This document shows, piece by piece, positions 41,152 to 49,432 of a stretch of 64,000 nucleotides of DNA. Made by a program: the position numbers and the translations under genes. The notes beneath the pieces are model-generated. The model searched no databases. It saw only the letters and a program-made list of their open reading frames with translations, and had not been told where the DNA came from. The DNA lies in NCBI GenBank assembly GCA_902778935.1, contig CACYZT010000008.1, positions 1 through 64,000 of the forward strand, read 5' to 3'. Each line of letters starts with the position of its first letter. Positions within the stretch are counted from its first letter, which is position 1. The DNA comes from an uncultured Bacteroidales bacterium (GTDB taxonomy: Bacteria > Bacteroidota > Bacteroidia > Bacteroidales > Paludibacteraceae).

Positions 41152-42413
41152 GCCATCGTTCATCCGACATAGAAATAATGGCGCCGGTAGGGTGCTGGGA
41201 GAGTTTGGCTGCGGCTATACAAGCCGGTGCCACTTCTGTCTATTTCGGTATCGAGCACCTTAACATGCGTGCCCGCAGTTCGGTCAATTTCACGACAGCC
41301 GACATGGCAACTATTGTAGCGACATGCCGTGAAGCGGGTGTGAAGACCTATCTGACCGTCAATACCGTCATGTATCCCGAAGACCTGCCGTTGATGAGCG
41401 AGATTGTCGATAAGGCGCACGAGGTGGGTGTGGATGCTATTATTGCGAGCGATATCGCTGTGATGCAATATGCCAATTCCATCGGTCAGGAGGTTCATCT
41501 GTCCACCCAACTCAATATTGCGAACACAGAGGCGCTGAAGTTCTATGCGCAGTTTGCGGACGTGGTTGTTCTGGCCCGCGAACTGAACATGACACAAGTA
41601 GCGTCCATCTACCAGGATATCCAGGAGCAACATATATGCGGACGAAGCGGACAGCCGATACGCATTGAGATGTTCTGCCACGGCGCACTATGTATGGCCG
41701 TGAGCGGGAAATGCTATCTGAGCCTCAACAACTACGGTCTTTCCGCCAATCGGGGGGCGTGCGTTCAGGTCTGCCGGCGCGGTTACACGGTGAAGGACAA
41801 GTCTTCGGATTTGGAACTCGACATCGATAACCAATATATCATGAGCCCGAAGGACCTGAAGACCATTCATTTCCTGAACAAAATGCTGGACGCCGGTGTC
41901 CGTGTGCTGAAGATAGAAGGGCGTGCCCGCGGAGCGGAGTACGTCAGCACCGTTGTTCGCTGTTATAAAGAAGCCGTGGAAGCATGGCAGAAGGGCGAGT
42001 ATGCAGATGACGCGGTGATTGAACCGAAGATTGCGGACTGGAACGAACGGTTGAGCCGTGTATTCAACCGCGGTTTCTGGGACGGCTATTATCAAGGTCA
42101 GAAACTGGGCGAATGGACTCATTCGTACGGCAACAAGGCGACACGCAAGAAAGTGTATGCCGCCAAGTGTACCAATTTCTTCAAGAACCTGAGCGTGGCA
42201 GAGTTCATCGTAGAGGCGGTGGATGCCATTGAAGAAGGGCAGGAACTGCTCATCACAGGCGAGACGACGGGTGTGTATGAATGTACGGCTCAGGACCTCC
42301 ATGACACGAACGGTCACCCGACCAAACGGGTGGAACAAGGGCAGTATTTCTCGCTCAAAACCGACCGTCTCGTACGCAGAGGTGACAAACTGTTTTTATG
42401 GGTGAAGGAATAG
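41148..42413 (+). CDS. U32 family protein, TrhP-like
   Basis: The 421-residue protein is a U32 family member: [27 protein letters not shown], then [38 protein letters not shown] with the conserved cysteines, and [14 protein letters not shown]. Although called peptidases, well-studied members (TrhP, RlhA) are needed for hydroxylation of tRNA or rRNA bases with an iron-sulfur cluster; the cysteines here fit that role. The start is the ATG at 41148 overlapping the asd stop; the longer frame translates asd in another frame. Confidence 0.85.
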   Translation: MSHRSSDIEIMAPVGCWESLAAAIQAGATSVYFGIEHLNMRARSSVNFTTADMATIVATCREAGVKTYLTVNTVMYPEDLPLMSEIVDKAHEVGVDAIIASDIAVMQYANSIGQEVHLSTQLNIANTEALKFYAQFADVVVLARELNMTQVASIYQDIQEQHICGRSGQPIRIEMFCHGALCMAVSGKCYLSLNNYGLSANRGACVQVCRRGYTVKDKSSDLELDIDNQYIMSPKDLKTIHFLNKMLDAGVRVLKIEGRARGAEYVSTVVRCYKEAVEAWQKGEYADDAVIEPKIADWNERLSRVFNRGFWDGYYQGQKLGEWTHSYGNKATRKKVYAAKCTNFFKNLSVAEFIVEAVDAIEEGQELLITGETTGVYECTAQDLHDTNGHPTKRVEQGQYFSLKTDRLVRRGDKLFLWVKE

Positions 42414-43054
42414 CACATATTATCTCTCCTCTGAGCGCACCCTGGTGCGGTTGGGTAATGTTAGGACTGCTGTTCTGCGGCATCCTAAGTGAGTATTTCC
42501 AACCGGGTGTTATTACTCAGTCAACGGACTCTCTGCGTGTTCGCGCGGAGCGTTCGTACAAGGATGCGCCGACCAATTTCTTCGGTCAGGTATATCTTAA
42601 CCTGTTCCGCTTGGGCACGTTGGCTATGCTGCTTTGTTTGTGTTTCAGTCCCGCAGGCGAGTTCTCCTTCCTTACCTATCTGGCGGTGAACGGAGTTATC
42701 CTGGCGGTGATGATTGTCAAGATGTTATGCAATGTGATTATCGATTATACGTTCCAACTCTCGCGTCGTTTCGGAGCTGTGTACGAGCACTACTCGAATA
42801 TCGCTACGATGACCGGACTGCTTCTCTGGCCGGTATTGTTAGTGCTGCTTCATGTGGGCGACACGGTAGTCAACCGCTGGGCGTTAGGCATCACAGCTTT
42901 GCTTTTTATGGTGCTGTGGATATACCGTAGTGCCGCTCAATATATCAAGTCACCGATGGCTATCGGCTATATGCTCATCTATTGGTGTACTCTGGAGATG
43001 TTGCCGTTGGCAGCAATCATATATGTTTCAGAAAAAACGATTTCCATCCTATGA
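42398..43054 (+). CDS. DUF4271 membrane protein
   Basis: The 218-residue inner-membrane protein has about six helices and the SYKDAPTNFFGQVYLNLFRLGTLAMLLCL segment typical of DUF4271. In Bacteroidetes it stands directly before hemD, as here; the two genes overlap (ATGA at 43051). The association suggests a role in haem synthesis or trafficking, but this is inference. It overlaps the end of the U32 gene by 16 bases. Confidence 0.83.
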   Translation: MGEGIAHIISPLSAPWCGWVMLGLLFCGILSEYFQPGVITQSTDSLRVRAERSYKDAPTNFFGQVYLNLFRLGTLAMLLCLCFSPAGEFSFLTYLAVNGVILAVMIVKMLCNVIIDYTFQLSRRFGAVYEHYSNIATMTGLLLWPVLLVLLHVGDTVVNRWALGITALLFMVLWIYRSAAQYIKSPMAIGYMLIYWCTLEMLPLAAIIYVSEKTISIL

Positions 43055-43797
43055 TAGACAAGATTCTCATTTCCCAACCGCGCCCGGAAACGGCGCACAA
43101 TCCGTACACCCGTTTGGAGTCACAGTACTATGTTCATTGTGATTTCTATCAGTTCATTCATATTGAAGGACTCTCGGCGCGCGAGTTTCGTCAGCAGCAC
43201 ATCAATCCGCTGGAGTATTCCGCCGTTATTCTGAACTCCCGTTTGGGTGCCGAGCACTACTTCCGTATGTGCGAAGAGATGCGTATCAATGTGCCGGACT
43301 CGATGCACTATTACTGCAATTCCGAGCAGGTAGGATTGTATCTGCAGAAGTTCATTAACTACCGCAAGCGCAAGGTCTTTTTCCCTGAGTCGGGTAATAA
43401 ATTCGAAGACCTGCTGCCGGCGATGCATCGTCGTCCGAACGAGAAATATATGATGGTTCTGTCCGACATTCACACGGACGAGCAAATCAACATGTTCGCG
43501 GAGAACGGTATAGAGGTCACTCCGGCTATTATGTACCGCACGGTGACGACGCCGTGGGAGAAAGAGCGTCCGTTCGACTACGATATGATAGCTCTCTTCA
43601 CGCCGGCCGGTGTAACCTCTCTGCGCGAGAATTTCCCGGACTGGAAGCAAGGCAAGACTGTCATTGCCGCTTTTGGCGAAGGTACTATCCGTGCGCTGGA
43701 AGAGAACGGTTTCCGCGTGGATATCAAGGCTGCACCGGGCAGAGAGTTCGCTTCCCTGCCAATGGCTATCGGCGATTATCTGGAGAAGAACCAATAG
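43051..43797 (+). CDS. hemD: Uroporphyrinogen-III synthase
   Basis: The 248-residue enzyme closes and inverts ring D of hydroxymethylbilane in tetrapyrrole synthesis. Sequence is poorly conserved across the family, but MIDKILISQPRPETAHNPYTRL, ALFTPAGVTSLRENFPDW and VIAAFGEGTIRALEENGFRVD match the two-domain fold and the Bacteroidetes type. The start overlaps the DUF4271 stop. Other haem genes are not in the window, so precursors may come from elsewhere on the chromosome or from uptake. Confidence 0.83.
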   Translation: MIDKILISQPRPETAHNPYTRLESQYYVHCDFYQFIHIEGLSAREFRQQHINPLEYSAVILNSRLGAEHYFRMCEEMRINVPDSMHYYCNSEQVGLYLQKFINYRKRKVFFPESGNKFEDLLPAMHRRPNEKYMMVLSDIHTDEQINMFAENGIEVTPAIMYRTVTTPWEKERPFDYDMIALFTPAGVTSLRENFPDWKQGKTVIAAFGEGTIRALEENGFRVDIKAAPGREFASLPMAIGDYLEKNQ

Positions 43798-43805
43798 ATT
43801 GACGA

Positions 43806-44168
43806 TTGAACACGTTTCCCAAACATAGCAGATTGTGCGGACAGGAACGTATTACGGCGCTGTATAAGCAAGGCAAGCGTTTCACGTCATGGCCGCTACG
43901 CGTGACGTGGCAGCCCGCAGAAGGCGAGACACAAGTGCTGGTTTGGGCTCCCAAGTCGCTTTTCAAGCGCGCCGTGAAACGCAATCATCTCCGTCGATTG
44001 ATGCGCGAAGCCTACCGGTTACATCAAGAGCTCGCGGGAGAAGGACATTACCTGCTGGCATTCAATTATATAGACAAAGACGAACAGCCGTTCGCAGTTA
44101 TCGAAAAAGCGATATGCAAAGCACTAACCAAAATAGCGAGCCAAGGTCCAACGAACCACGTCCAATGA
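43806..44168 (+). CDS. rnpA: Ribonuclease P protein component
   Basis: The 120-residue basic protein helps RNase P RNA trim tRNA 5' ends. The opening [25 protein letters not shown] and the RNR-like [19 protein letters not shown] match the family. The start is TTG at 43806, eight bases after the hemD stop; no ATG precedes the conserved TFPK. Its last codons are written in four 7-base CCAAnGA-type units (44141-44168), the last of which contains the ATG of yidD. Confidence 0.88.
   Translation: MNTFPKHSRLCGQERITALYKQGKRFTSWPLRVTWQPAEGETQVLVWAPKSLFKRAVKRNHLRRLMREAYRLHQELAGEGHYLLAFNYIDKDEQPFAVIEKAICKALTKIASQGPTNHVQ
44141..44168 (+). repeat. Heptamer tract across the rnpA-yidD overlap
   Basis: CCAAGGT, CCAACGA, ACCACGT, CCAATGA. 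The overlapping stop/start ATGA is the end of the fourth unit. Confidence 0.65.
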
Positions 44169-44401
44169 CCGATGAGAAATGGAAGATTGCTCTGCGCAAA
44201 CTGTTCCTTCTGCCGGTTTATTTCTACCGCGTGTTCATTTCTCCGCTGACACCTCCTTCGTGCCGCTACACGCCTACTTGCAGCCAATATATGGTAGAAG
44301 CGGTTCTCAAATACGGCATTTTCAAAGGCGGTTGGCTGGGCATCAAGCGTATCCTTCGCTGCCATCCGTGGGGTGGTTCGGGTTACGACCCTGTGCCTTA
44401 A
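44165..44401 (+). CDS. yidD: Membrane protein insertion efficiency factor YidD
   Basis: The 78-residue protein has the YidD signature: [27 protein letters not shown] followed by [23 protein letters not shown]. It assists YidC-mediated insertion of inner-membrane proteins from the cytoplasmic face. The ATG at 44165 overlaps the rnpA stop (ATGA). The rnpA-yidD neighbourhood is widespread in bacteria. Confidence 0.93.
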   Translation: MTDEKWKIALRKLFLLPVYFYRVFISPLTPPSCRYTPTCSQYMVEAVLKYGIFKGGWLGIKRILRCHPWGGSGYDPVP

Positions 44402-44416
44402 TGGTGACTTCGTCAC

Positions 44417-44472
44417 GTTAAAGTGTTAAAGCGTTAAACTGTTAAAGCGTTAAACTGTTAATTTGTTAAAGC
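44417..44472 (+). repeat. 8-base tandem tract (GTTAAAGC x 7) before trmD
   Basis: GTTAAAGT, GTTAAAGC, GTTAAACT, GTTAAAGC, GTTAAACT, GTTAATTT, GTTAAAGC: seven consecutive 8-base units fill the yidD-trmD gap up to five bases from the trmD ATG. Confidence 0.9.
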
Positions 44473-44476
44473 GTAT

Positions 44477-45157
44477 ATGCGAATAGATATTATCACATGT
44501 TGTCCGGAATTGCTGGAGTCGCCTCTCAACCACTCCATCATCCAACGCGCGAAGAGCAAAGGTCTTTGCGAGATATACGTACATAATCTCCGCGACTGGA
44601 CGCTTGACAAGCATCGTAAGGTAGATGACTATGCCTTCGGTTTCGGCGCAGGAATGGTGCTGCAGATTGAACCGATAGACCGCCTGATTTCGCATCTGAA
44701 ATCGGAGCGCGAATACGATGAGATTATTTTCACAGCCCCTGACGGCGACCGTTTTGACCAAAAGGCAGCCAATGAGTTGTCTCTCAAGCAGAACATCATC
44801 ATCCTCTGCGGCCATTACAAAGGTGTGGACCAACGCGTGCGCGACCATCTTATCACGCGCGAATACAGTATTGGCGATTTTGTGCTGACGGGCGGCGAGA
44901 TGCCGGCAGCGATGATGACGGACGCCATCGTTCGTCTGTTACCCGGCGCACTCGGGGACGTGGAGTCCGCTTTGAATGACTCTTTTCAGGACGGACTGTT
45001 AGAAGCGGGTGTCTATACCCGTCCGGCGGAATACAAAGGATGGAAAGTACCGGATATCCTGTTGTCCGGCCATCAGGCAAAGATAGAAGAATGGCAATAT
45101 GAACAGTCCATCGCCCACACAAGGGAAAGAAGACCGGATTTACTAAATGAGGAATAA
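44477..45157 (+). CDS. trmD: tRNA (guanine-N1)-methyltransferase
   Basis: The 226-residue SPOUT enzyme methylates G37 in tRNAs to prevent frameshifting. Features are [42 protein letters not shown], the knot segment [12 protein letters not shown] and [25 protein letters not shown]. Length is normal. It closes the asd-to-trmD run; the tandem repeat directly before its ATG occupies the place where a ribosome-binding site would lie. Confidence 0.94.
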   Translation: MRIDIITCCPELLESPLNHSIIQRAKSKGLCEIYVHNLRDWTLDKHRKVDDYAFGFGAGMVLQIEPIDRLISHLKSEREYDEIIFTAPDGDRFDQKAANELSLKQNIIILCGHYKGVDQRVRDHLITREYSIGDFVLTGGEMPAAMMTDAIVRLLPGALGDVESALNDSFQDGLLEAGVYTRPAEYKGWKVPDILLSGHQAKIEEWQYEQSIAHTRERRPDLLNEE

Positions 45158-45243
45158 AATTGTGTATTTTAGGACGATTTACTGTCTTTTTGTAAACTTA
45201 ATGTAGCAAAAATATGTTTTATAGCATTTTTTTTGCAAAATAT

Positions 45244-45274
45244 TTGGTCATATTGACAAAAAGCAGTACTTTTG
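45244..45274 (+). promoter_or_regulatory. Orphan promoter (TTG-N20-TACTTTTG)
   Basis: TTGGTCATATTG, A-tract, GCAG, TACTTTTGCA: nearly the same as the promoter of tRNA-Glu. The next large gene, ileS, has its own promoter at 45516. Confidence 0.75.
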
Positions 45275-45280
45275 CACCGT

Positions 45281-45350
45281 GTTTTTCATGGTATTAGATT
45301 TAAGGTTAAGTAAAAAGGTTGGGTTGTCGGGAGACAACCTTCTTTGTTTT
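45281..45350 (+). ncRNA. Possible small RNA or leader peptide with terminal hairpin
   Basis: A transcript from the orphan promoter would start near 45280 and reach GGTTGTC-GGGA-GACAACC (45322-45339) followed by TTCTTTGTTTT, a plausible terminator, after about 70 bases. The same stretch also contains an ATG-led frame of 23 codons (45288-45359, MVLDLRLSKKVGLSGDNLLC...). Either a small RNA or a short peptide is possible. Confidence 0.4.
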
Positions 45351-45383
45351 ATGTACTAAAAAAGATTTCTATAACCCAAAAGT

Positions 45384-45438
45384 GTAGTCGGTTTAGTATC
45401 GGTTTAGTATCGGTTTTGAGTCGGTTTTGAGTCGGTTT
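45384..45438. repeat. Intergenic 11-base-period array, five units
   Basis: GTAGTCGGTTT, AGTATCGGTTT twice, TGAGTCGGTTT twice. The period is exact; the sequence is unrelated to the arrays near 9.3 kb, though GAGTCGG is close to the reverse complement of the CCGACTC in the array at 320. Confidence 0.88.
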
Positions 45439-45515
45439 TCCCCTTACCACGCTGCGCACATTTTTGACTAAGGTGCATGTTTTGGGCATAAAAAATCAAT
45501 TATGCACAAAAATTT

Positions 45516-45546
45516 TTGCACAAGTCATTTTTTTTTTGTACCTTTG
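45516..45546 (+). promoter_or_regulatory. Promoter for ileS (TTG-N20-TACCTTTG)
   Basis: TTGCACAAGTC, a ten-base T-tract and TACCTTTGCA with 20-base spacing; leader about 35 bases. Confidence 0.78.
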
Positions 45547-45584
45547 CAGCCGTTTTACGGCTTGCAAAAGATTAACAACATAAT

Positions 45585-48500
45585 ATGAAGAAATTTAACG
45601 AGTACAAAGGATTGAATTTGCCGGCACTGAGTAAAGAGGTGCTGGAGCAGTGGGAGAAAGAAGGGTTGTTCGAGAAGAGCATATCGACCCGCGAGGGACA
45701 TCCGCAGTTCCTGTTCTTCGAGGGACCGCCTTCGGCGAACGGAATGCCGGGTATTCACCATGTGATGGCGCGCACGATAAAAGACACCTTCTGCCGCTTC
45801 AAGACGATGCAGGGCTATCAGGTTCGCCGCAAGGCCGGTTGGGACACACACGGTCTGCCGGTAGAGCTGGGCGTGGAGAAGATGCTGGGTATCACCAAAG
45901 AAGATATCGGCAAGAAAATCAGCGTAGATGAATACAACGCTGCCTGCCGTCGCGAGGTGATGAAATACACGGCGGAGTGGACCAACCTGACCAAACAAAT
46001 GGGATATTGGGTGGACCTTGACAACCCCTATATCACGTATGACAACAAGTATATCGAGACGCTGTGGTACCTGCTCAAAGAGCTGTACAAGAAAGGCTAT
46101 CTGTATAAGGGTTACACTATTCAGCCCTATTCGCCGGCTGCCGGAACGGGTTTGAGTTCGCATGAGTTGAACCAACCGGGCTGTTACCGCGATGTGAAGG
46201 ACCTTACGTGCACGGCACGGTTCAAATTAAAAGTTAAAAATTCAACATTAAAAATTGAGGCGCCGACATATATCATCGCGTGGACCACAACGCCTTGGAC
46301 GCTGCCGTCCAACACCGCTTTGTGTGTAGGACCGAAGATTGACTACGTGGAGGTGGAGACACCGGCGGGTGACCATATCATCCTTGCCGAAGCACGTCTC
46401 GATGCCTATAAGAAAGAGCTCTGCGGCGTTGATGCTGATGGTAACTTACTGGAGCCGAAAATCATTGCGCGCTACAAAGGTACGGAACTCGTCGGCCTGG
46501 AGTACGAACCTCTCTTCCCGTGGGTGAACCCGGGTAAAGGAGCCTTCCGTGTTATTCCGGGCGACTACGTGACGACCGAAGACGGTACAGGTATCGTCCA
46601 TATCGCGCCTACCTTCGGTGCAGACGATAAGAAAGTGGGTGACGCAGCCGGCGTGCCGGGACTGTATATGCAGACCAAGAACTACGGTCCGCGTCCGATG
46701 GTTGATTTCACCGGTAAATACTGGAAAGTGGAAGACCTGGACGAGGCATGGTATCAAGCGAACGTGAACGATGCGCTCTATAGCAAATACGCCGGTCGAT
46801 GGGTGAAGAACGCCTACGACCCGCAGTTTACCGTGGACGGGAAATATGACGAAGCCGCAGCCGGCAAAGCCGAGACATTGGATTTGCACCTCTGCCTGGA
46901 GATGAAAGCCGACGGCCGTCTGCTACGCAGCGAGAAGCATGTGCACACCTATCCCCACTGCTGGCGTACCGATAAACCTGTGCTTTACTACCCGCTGGAT
47001 AGTTGGTTCATCCAGTCCACCAAAGCGCGCGATGAGATGATAGCGCTCAACAAGACCATCAACTGGCAACCCGAATCCACCGGCACAGGCCGCTTCGGCA
47101 AATGGCTGGAGAACCTGAACGACTGGAACCTGAGCCGCTCGCGTTATTGGGGTACTCCGCTGCCTATCTGGCGTACCGAAGACGGCAAAGAGGAGATTTG
47201 TATCGGTTCTATTGCAGAGCTGTTCGCTGAGATAGACAAGTCCGTGAAGGCAGGCTTTATGAAAGCCAACCCGTGGCCGAAACACAAGGTGGGCGATTAC
47301 AGCAAAGCGAACTACGATCCTTCCGTCATCGACCTGCACCGTCCGTACGTGGACGCTATCATCCTCGTTTCGCCGAGCGGCAAGCCGATGAAGCGTGAGC
47401 TGGACCTCATCGATGTTTGGTTCGACAGCGGCGCGATGCCTTATGCACAGAACCACTATCCGTTCGAGAACGCCGACCTGCCGCGTACCGCGGATTTCAT
47501 CTCCGAAGGTGTGGACCAGACACGCGGTTGGTTCTTCACGCTGCATGCCATCCACACGATGATTGAAGGCACGGTGGCGTACAAAAACGTCATTTCCAAT
47601 GGTCTTGTGCTCGATAAGAACGGCAATAAGATGTCCAAACGTCTGGGCAATGCGGTAGATCCGTTCGGCGCACTGGACAAATACGGAGCTGACGCCGTAC
47701 GCTGGTATATGCTGACCAATTCCAGTCCGTGGGAGAACCTCAAGTTCGACCCCGAAGGCGTGGATGAGGTGCGCCGTAAGTTCTTCGGAACGCTCTATAA
47801 CACCTACGGTTTCTTCGCACTCTATGCGAACGTGGACAATTGGGAACCCACAACCGGCGCCAAAGCTGAATTCTCCGAGATTGACAAATGGATTCTCTCC
47901 AAACTCAATTCGCTCATCAAAGAGGTGACGGAAGCCTATGAGGCCTATGAACCGACAAAAGCCGGACGTGCTATCTCTGATTTTGTGCAGGACGACCTGA
48001 GCAACTGGTATGTGCGTCTGAACCGTAAGCGTTTCTGGGGCGGTGAGATGAATGCCGACAAACAGGCAGCGTACGAAACGCTATACACCTGTCTGAAGAC
48101 CGTGGCACAACTGATGGCACCGAACGCACCGTTCTATGCCGACAGACTATACCGCGATTTAACCGGAGAAACGGTTCACCTCAGCCAATGGCCAACAGCC
48201 AACGCCAAAGCCATCGACGCAGTCTTAGAGCGCCAGATGTACCTGGCTCAACAGGCTACATCTATGATTCTCAGTCTGCGTAAGCGTGCGGAGAAGAACG
48301 TGCGCCAACCTCTGCAGAAAGCCGTTATTCCTACTCCCGACCAAGAAACGACGAACGCCCTCTTGCACGTAGCCGACCTCATCAAGAGCGAAGTGAACGT
48401 GAAGGAGCTGGTCATCGTGCCGGCTGAGCAGAGCGAAATCAAGCTGGTCAAGAAAATCAAACCGAACTTCAAAGTGCTCGGTAAGAAAGTAGGCGCCAAC

Positions 48501-48962
48501 ATGAAAGCCGTTGCCGCAGAGATCAACGCGATGAGCCAAGACCAGATTGCTAAAATGGAGACCGAAGGCAACTATCAATTGACAACAGTTGACTACCAAC
48601 TTATCGCAGAGGACGTAGAAATCGTGACGGAAGATATGCCGGGTTGGCTCGTAGCGAACAACGGAATCCTCACCATCGCACTCGATATCGAACTGACGGA
48701 CGAACTGATAGAAGAAGGTATCGCGCGCGAACTGATTAACCGCATTCAGAACCTCCGTAAATCGTCCGGTCTGGAGATAACCGACCGTATCACCATTGAG
48801 CTTGAAGACCGTCCGGAGATTCACAACGCCGTGCTCCACTGCGGCGACTATATCGCTTCGCAAGTCCTGGCTACCAAGCTGGAGCTAACGGCTGATAGCC
48901 AACTATCAACGGCTATTGAGATGGACGGTTATAACGTAGGTATCAATATTCAAAAAGCATAA
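45585..48962 (+). CDS. ileS: Isoleucyl-tRNA synthetase
   Basis: The 1125-residue class I synthetase charges tRNA-Ile. The HIGH motif appears as GIHH in PPSANGMPGIHHVMAR (about residue 57), the editing domain has TTTPWTLPSN, and KMSKR is at residues 682-686 (NKMSKRLGNAVDP). It belongs to the longer, eukaryote-like IleS type without a C-terminal zinc finger. Four heptamer tracts lie inside the coding sequence: residues 214-225 (KNSTLKIEAP region), 867-873, 995-1006 and 1100-1111, all in variable loops or the C-terminal domain and none in a catalytic motif. Confidence 0.95.
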   Translation: MKKFNEYKGLNLPALSKEVLEQWEKEGLFEKSISTREGHPQFLFFEGPPSANGMPGIHHVMARTIKDTFCRFKTMQGYQVRRKAGWDTHGLPVELGVEKMLGITKEDIGKKISVDEYNAACRREVMKYTAEWTNLTKQMGYWVDLDNPYITYDNKYIETLWYLLKELYKKGYLYKGYTIQPYSPAAGTGLSSHELNQPGCYRDVKDLTCTARFKLKVKNSTLKIEAPTYIIAWTTTPWTLPSNTALCVGPKIDYVEVETPAGDHIILAEARLDAYKKELCGVDADGNLLEPKIIARYKGTELVGLEYEPLFPWVNPGKGAFRVIPGDYVTTEDGTGIVHIAPTFGADDKKVGDAAGVPGLYMQTKNYGPRPMVDFTGKYWKVEDLDEAWYQANVNDALYSKYAGRWVKNAYDPQFTVDGKYDEAAAGKAETLDLHLCLEMKADGRLLRSEKHVHTYPHCWRTDKPVLYYPLDSWFIQSTKARDEMIALNKTINWQPESTGTGRFGKWLENLNDWNLSRSRYWGTPLPIWRTEDGKEEICIGSIAELFAEIDKSVKAGFMKANPWPKHKVGDYSKANYDPSVIDLHRPYVDAIILVSPSGKPMKRELDLIDVWFDSGAMPYAQNHYPFENADLPRTADFISEGVDQTRGWFFTLHAIHTMIEGTVAYKNVISNGLVLDKNGNKMSKRLGNAVDPFGALDKYGADAVRWYMLTNSSPWENLKFDPEGVDEVRRKFFGTLYNTYGFFALYANVDNWEPTTGAKAEFSEIDKWILSKLNSLIKEVTEAYEAYEPTKAGRAISDFVQDDLSNWYVRLNRKRFWGGEMNADKQAAYETLYTCLKTVAQLMAPNAPFYADRLYRDLTGETVHLSQWPTANAKAIDAVLERQMYLAQQATSMILSLRKRAEKNVRQPLQKAVIPTPDQETTNALLHVADLIKSEVNVKELVIVPAEQSEIKLVKKIKPNFKVLGKKVGANMKAVAAEINAMSQDQIAKMETEGNYQLTTVDYQLIAEDVEIVTEDMPGWLVANNGILTIALDIELTDELIEEGIARELINRIQNLRKSSGLEITDRITIELEDRPEIHNAVLHCGDYIASQVLATKLELTADSQLSTAIEMDGYNVGINIQKA
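46224..46258 (+). repeat. In-frame heptamer tract in ileS, editing domain
   Basis: AAATTAA, AAGTTAA, AAATTCA, ACATTAA, AAATTGA (5 x 7). It is clearly more AT-rich than the gene around it. Confidence 0.82.
48184..48204 (+). repeat. Short heptamer tract in ileS
   Basis: GCCAATG, GCCAACA, GCCAACG (3 x 7), followed by CCAAAGC; encodes WPTANAK. Confidence 0.6.
48569..48603 (+). repeat. Degenerate heptamer tract in ileS
   Basis: CAACTAT, CAATTGA, CAACAGT, TGACTAC, CAACTTA (5 x 7), encoding NYQLTTVDYQLI, itself a visible peptide repeat. Confidence 0.72.
48884..48918 (+). repeat. Degenerate heptamer tract in ileS near the C-terminus
   Basis: GCTAACG, GCTGATA, GCCAACT, ATCAACG, GCTATTG (5 x 7), encoding LTADSQLSTAIE. 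Confidence 0.65.
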
Positions 48963-48964
48963 GT

Positions 48965-49432
48965 ATGAAAAATTTCAAATCTCAAATCTCAAATTTCAAA
49001 TTATTGCTTGTAGCAATATTGGGCGTAGCGCTCAGCAGTTGTAACATGCTCCCGGAGCAACCCGAGTATCGTCTGTCGGACCTTCAGGCGTTATGGCTGG
49101 AGAACGGAACGGAGCACTACGTGCGGTTCACCACCGAGCAGAGTGACGAAGCCGGCTATCAGTACGGCCGCGAATGGGACGAAGCGGAGGATATCACCGA
49201 GCAGGACCTCATCGACGCTCGCCAGGAATTGGGTCACCCGGGTAACGGTTGGTTCAAGTACCAATTCGAGACCAAAGGTAATCTGACGGAGATTCACCTC
49301 ATGGATAACGGCGGAGCGGAGATACCCAAGGTGTATGTGGTATCCAAACTGACCAGCACCGAACTGGAGTACTACGAGAAAGACTATAAGAATATCAAGT
49401 TTTCGTTCTCTAAAGTCGTTACGGCAAAATGA
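48965..49432 (+). CDS. Small lipoprotein, unknown function
   Basis: The 155-residue protein has a lipoprotein signal (LLLVAILGVALSSC, Cys near 26) and a mature part beginning NMLPEQPEYRLSDLQALWLENGTEHYVRFT, with EWDEAEDITEQDLIDA and a C-terminal KFSFSKVV. No known domain is recognised. The first 13 codons (KNFKSQISNFK) are encoded by five 7-base units. It starts two bases after ileS and overlaps the AsmA-like gene (ATGA), so it may act with that protein at the envelope. Confidence 0.68.
   Translation: MKNFKSQISNFKLLLVAILGVALSSCNMLPEQPEYRLSDLQALWLENGTEHYVRFTTEQSDEAGYQYGREWDEAEDITEQDLIDARQELGHPGNGWFKYQFETKGNLTEIHLMDNGGAEIPKVYVVSKLTSTELEYYEKDYKNIKFSFSKVVTAK
48971..49005 (+). repeat. Heptamer tract encoding the lipoprotein N-terminus
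   Basis: AATTTCA, AATCTCA, AATCTCA, AATTTCA, AATTATT (5 x 7). The same units occur between rfbC and rfbD at 21101-21128. Confidence 0.88.

Larger units (their letters stand above)
45158..45515. other. trmD-ileS intergenic region
   Basis: No conserved gene is present. It contains the orphan promoter at 45244, a hairpin and possible 23-codon reading frame (45288-45359), and the 11-base-period array at 45384-45438. The remaining sequence is AT-rich without other features that I can name. Confidence 0.7.

Noticed and set aside
44403-44416. GTGACTTCGTCAC hairpin after yidD as a terminator
   Set aside because: The stem is short and no T-run follows; an 8-base repeat tract begins at once.
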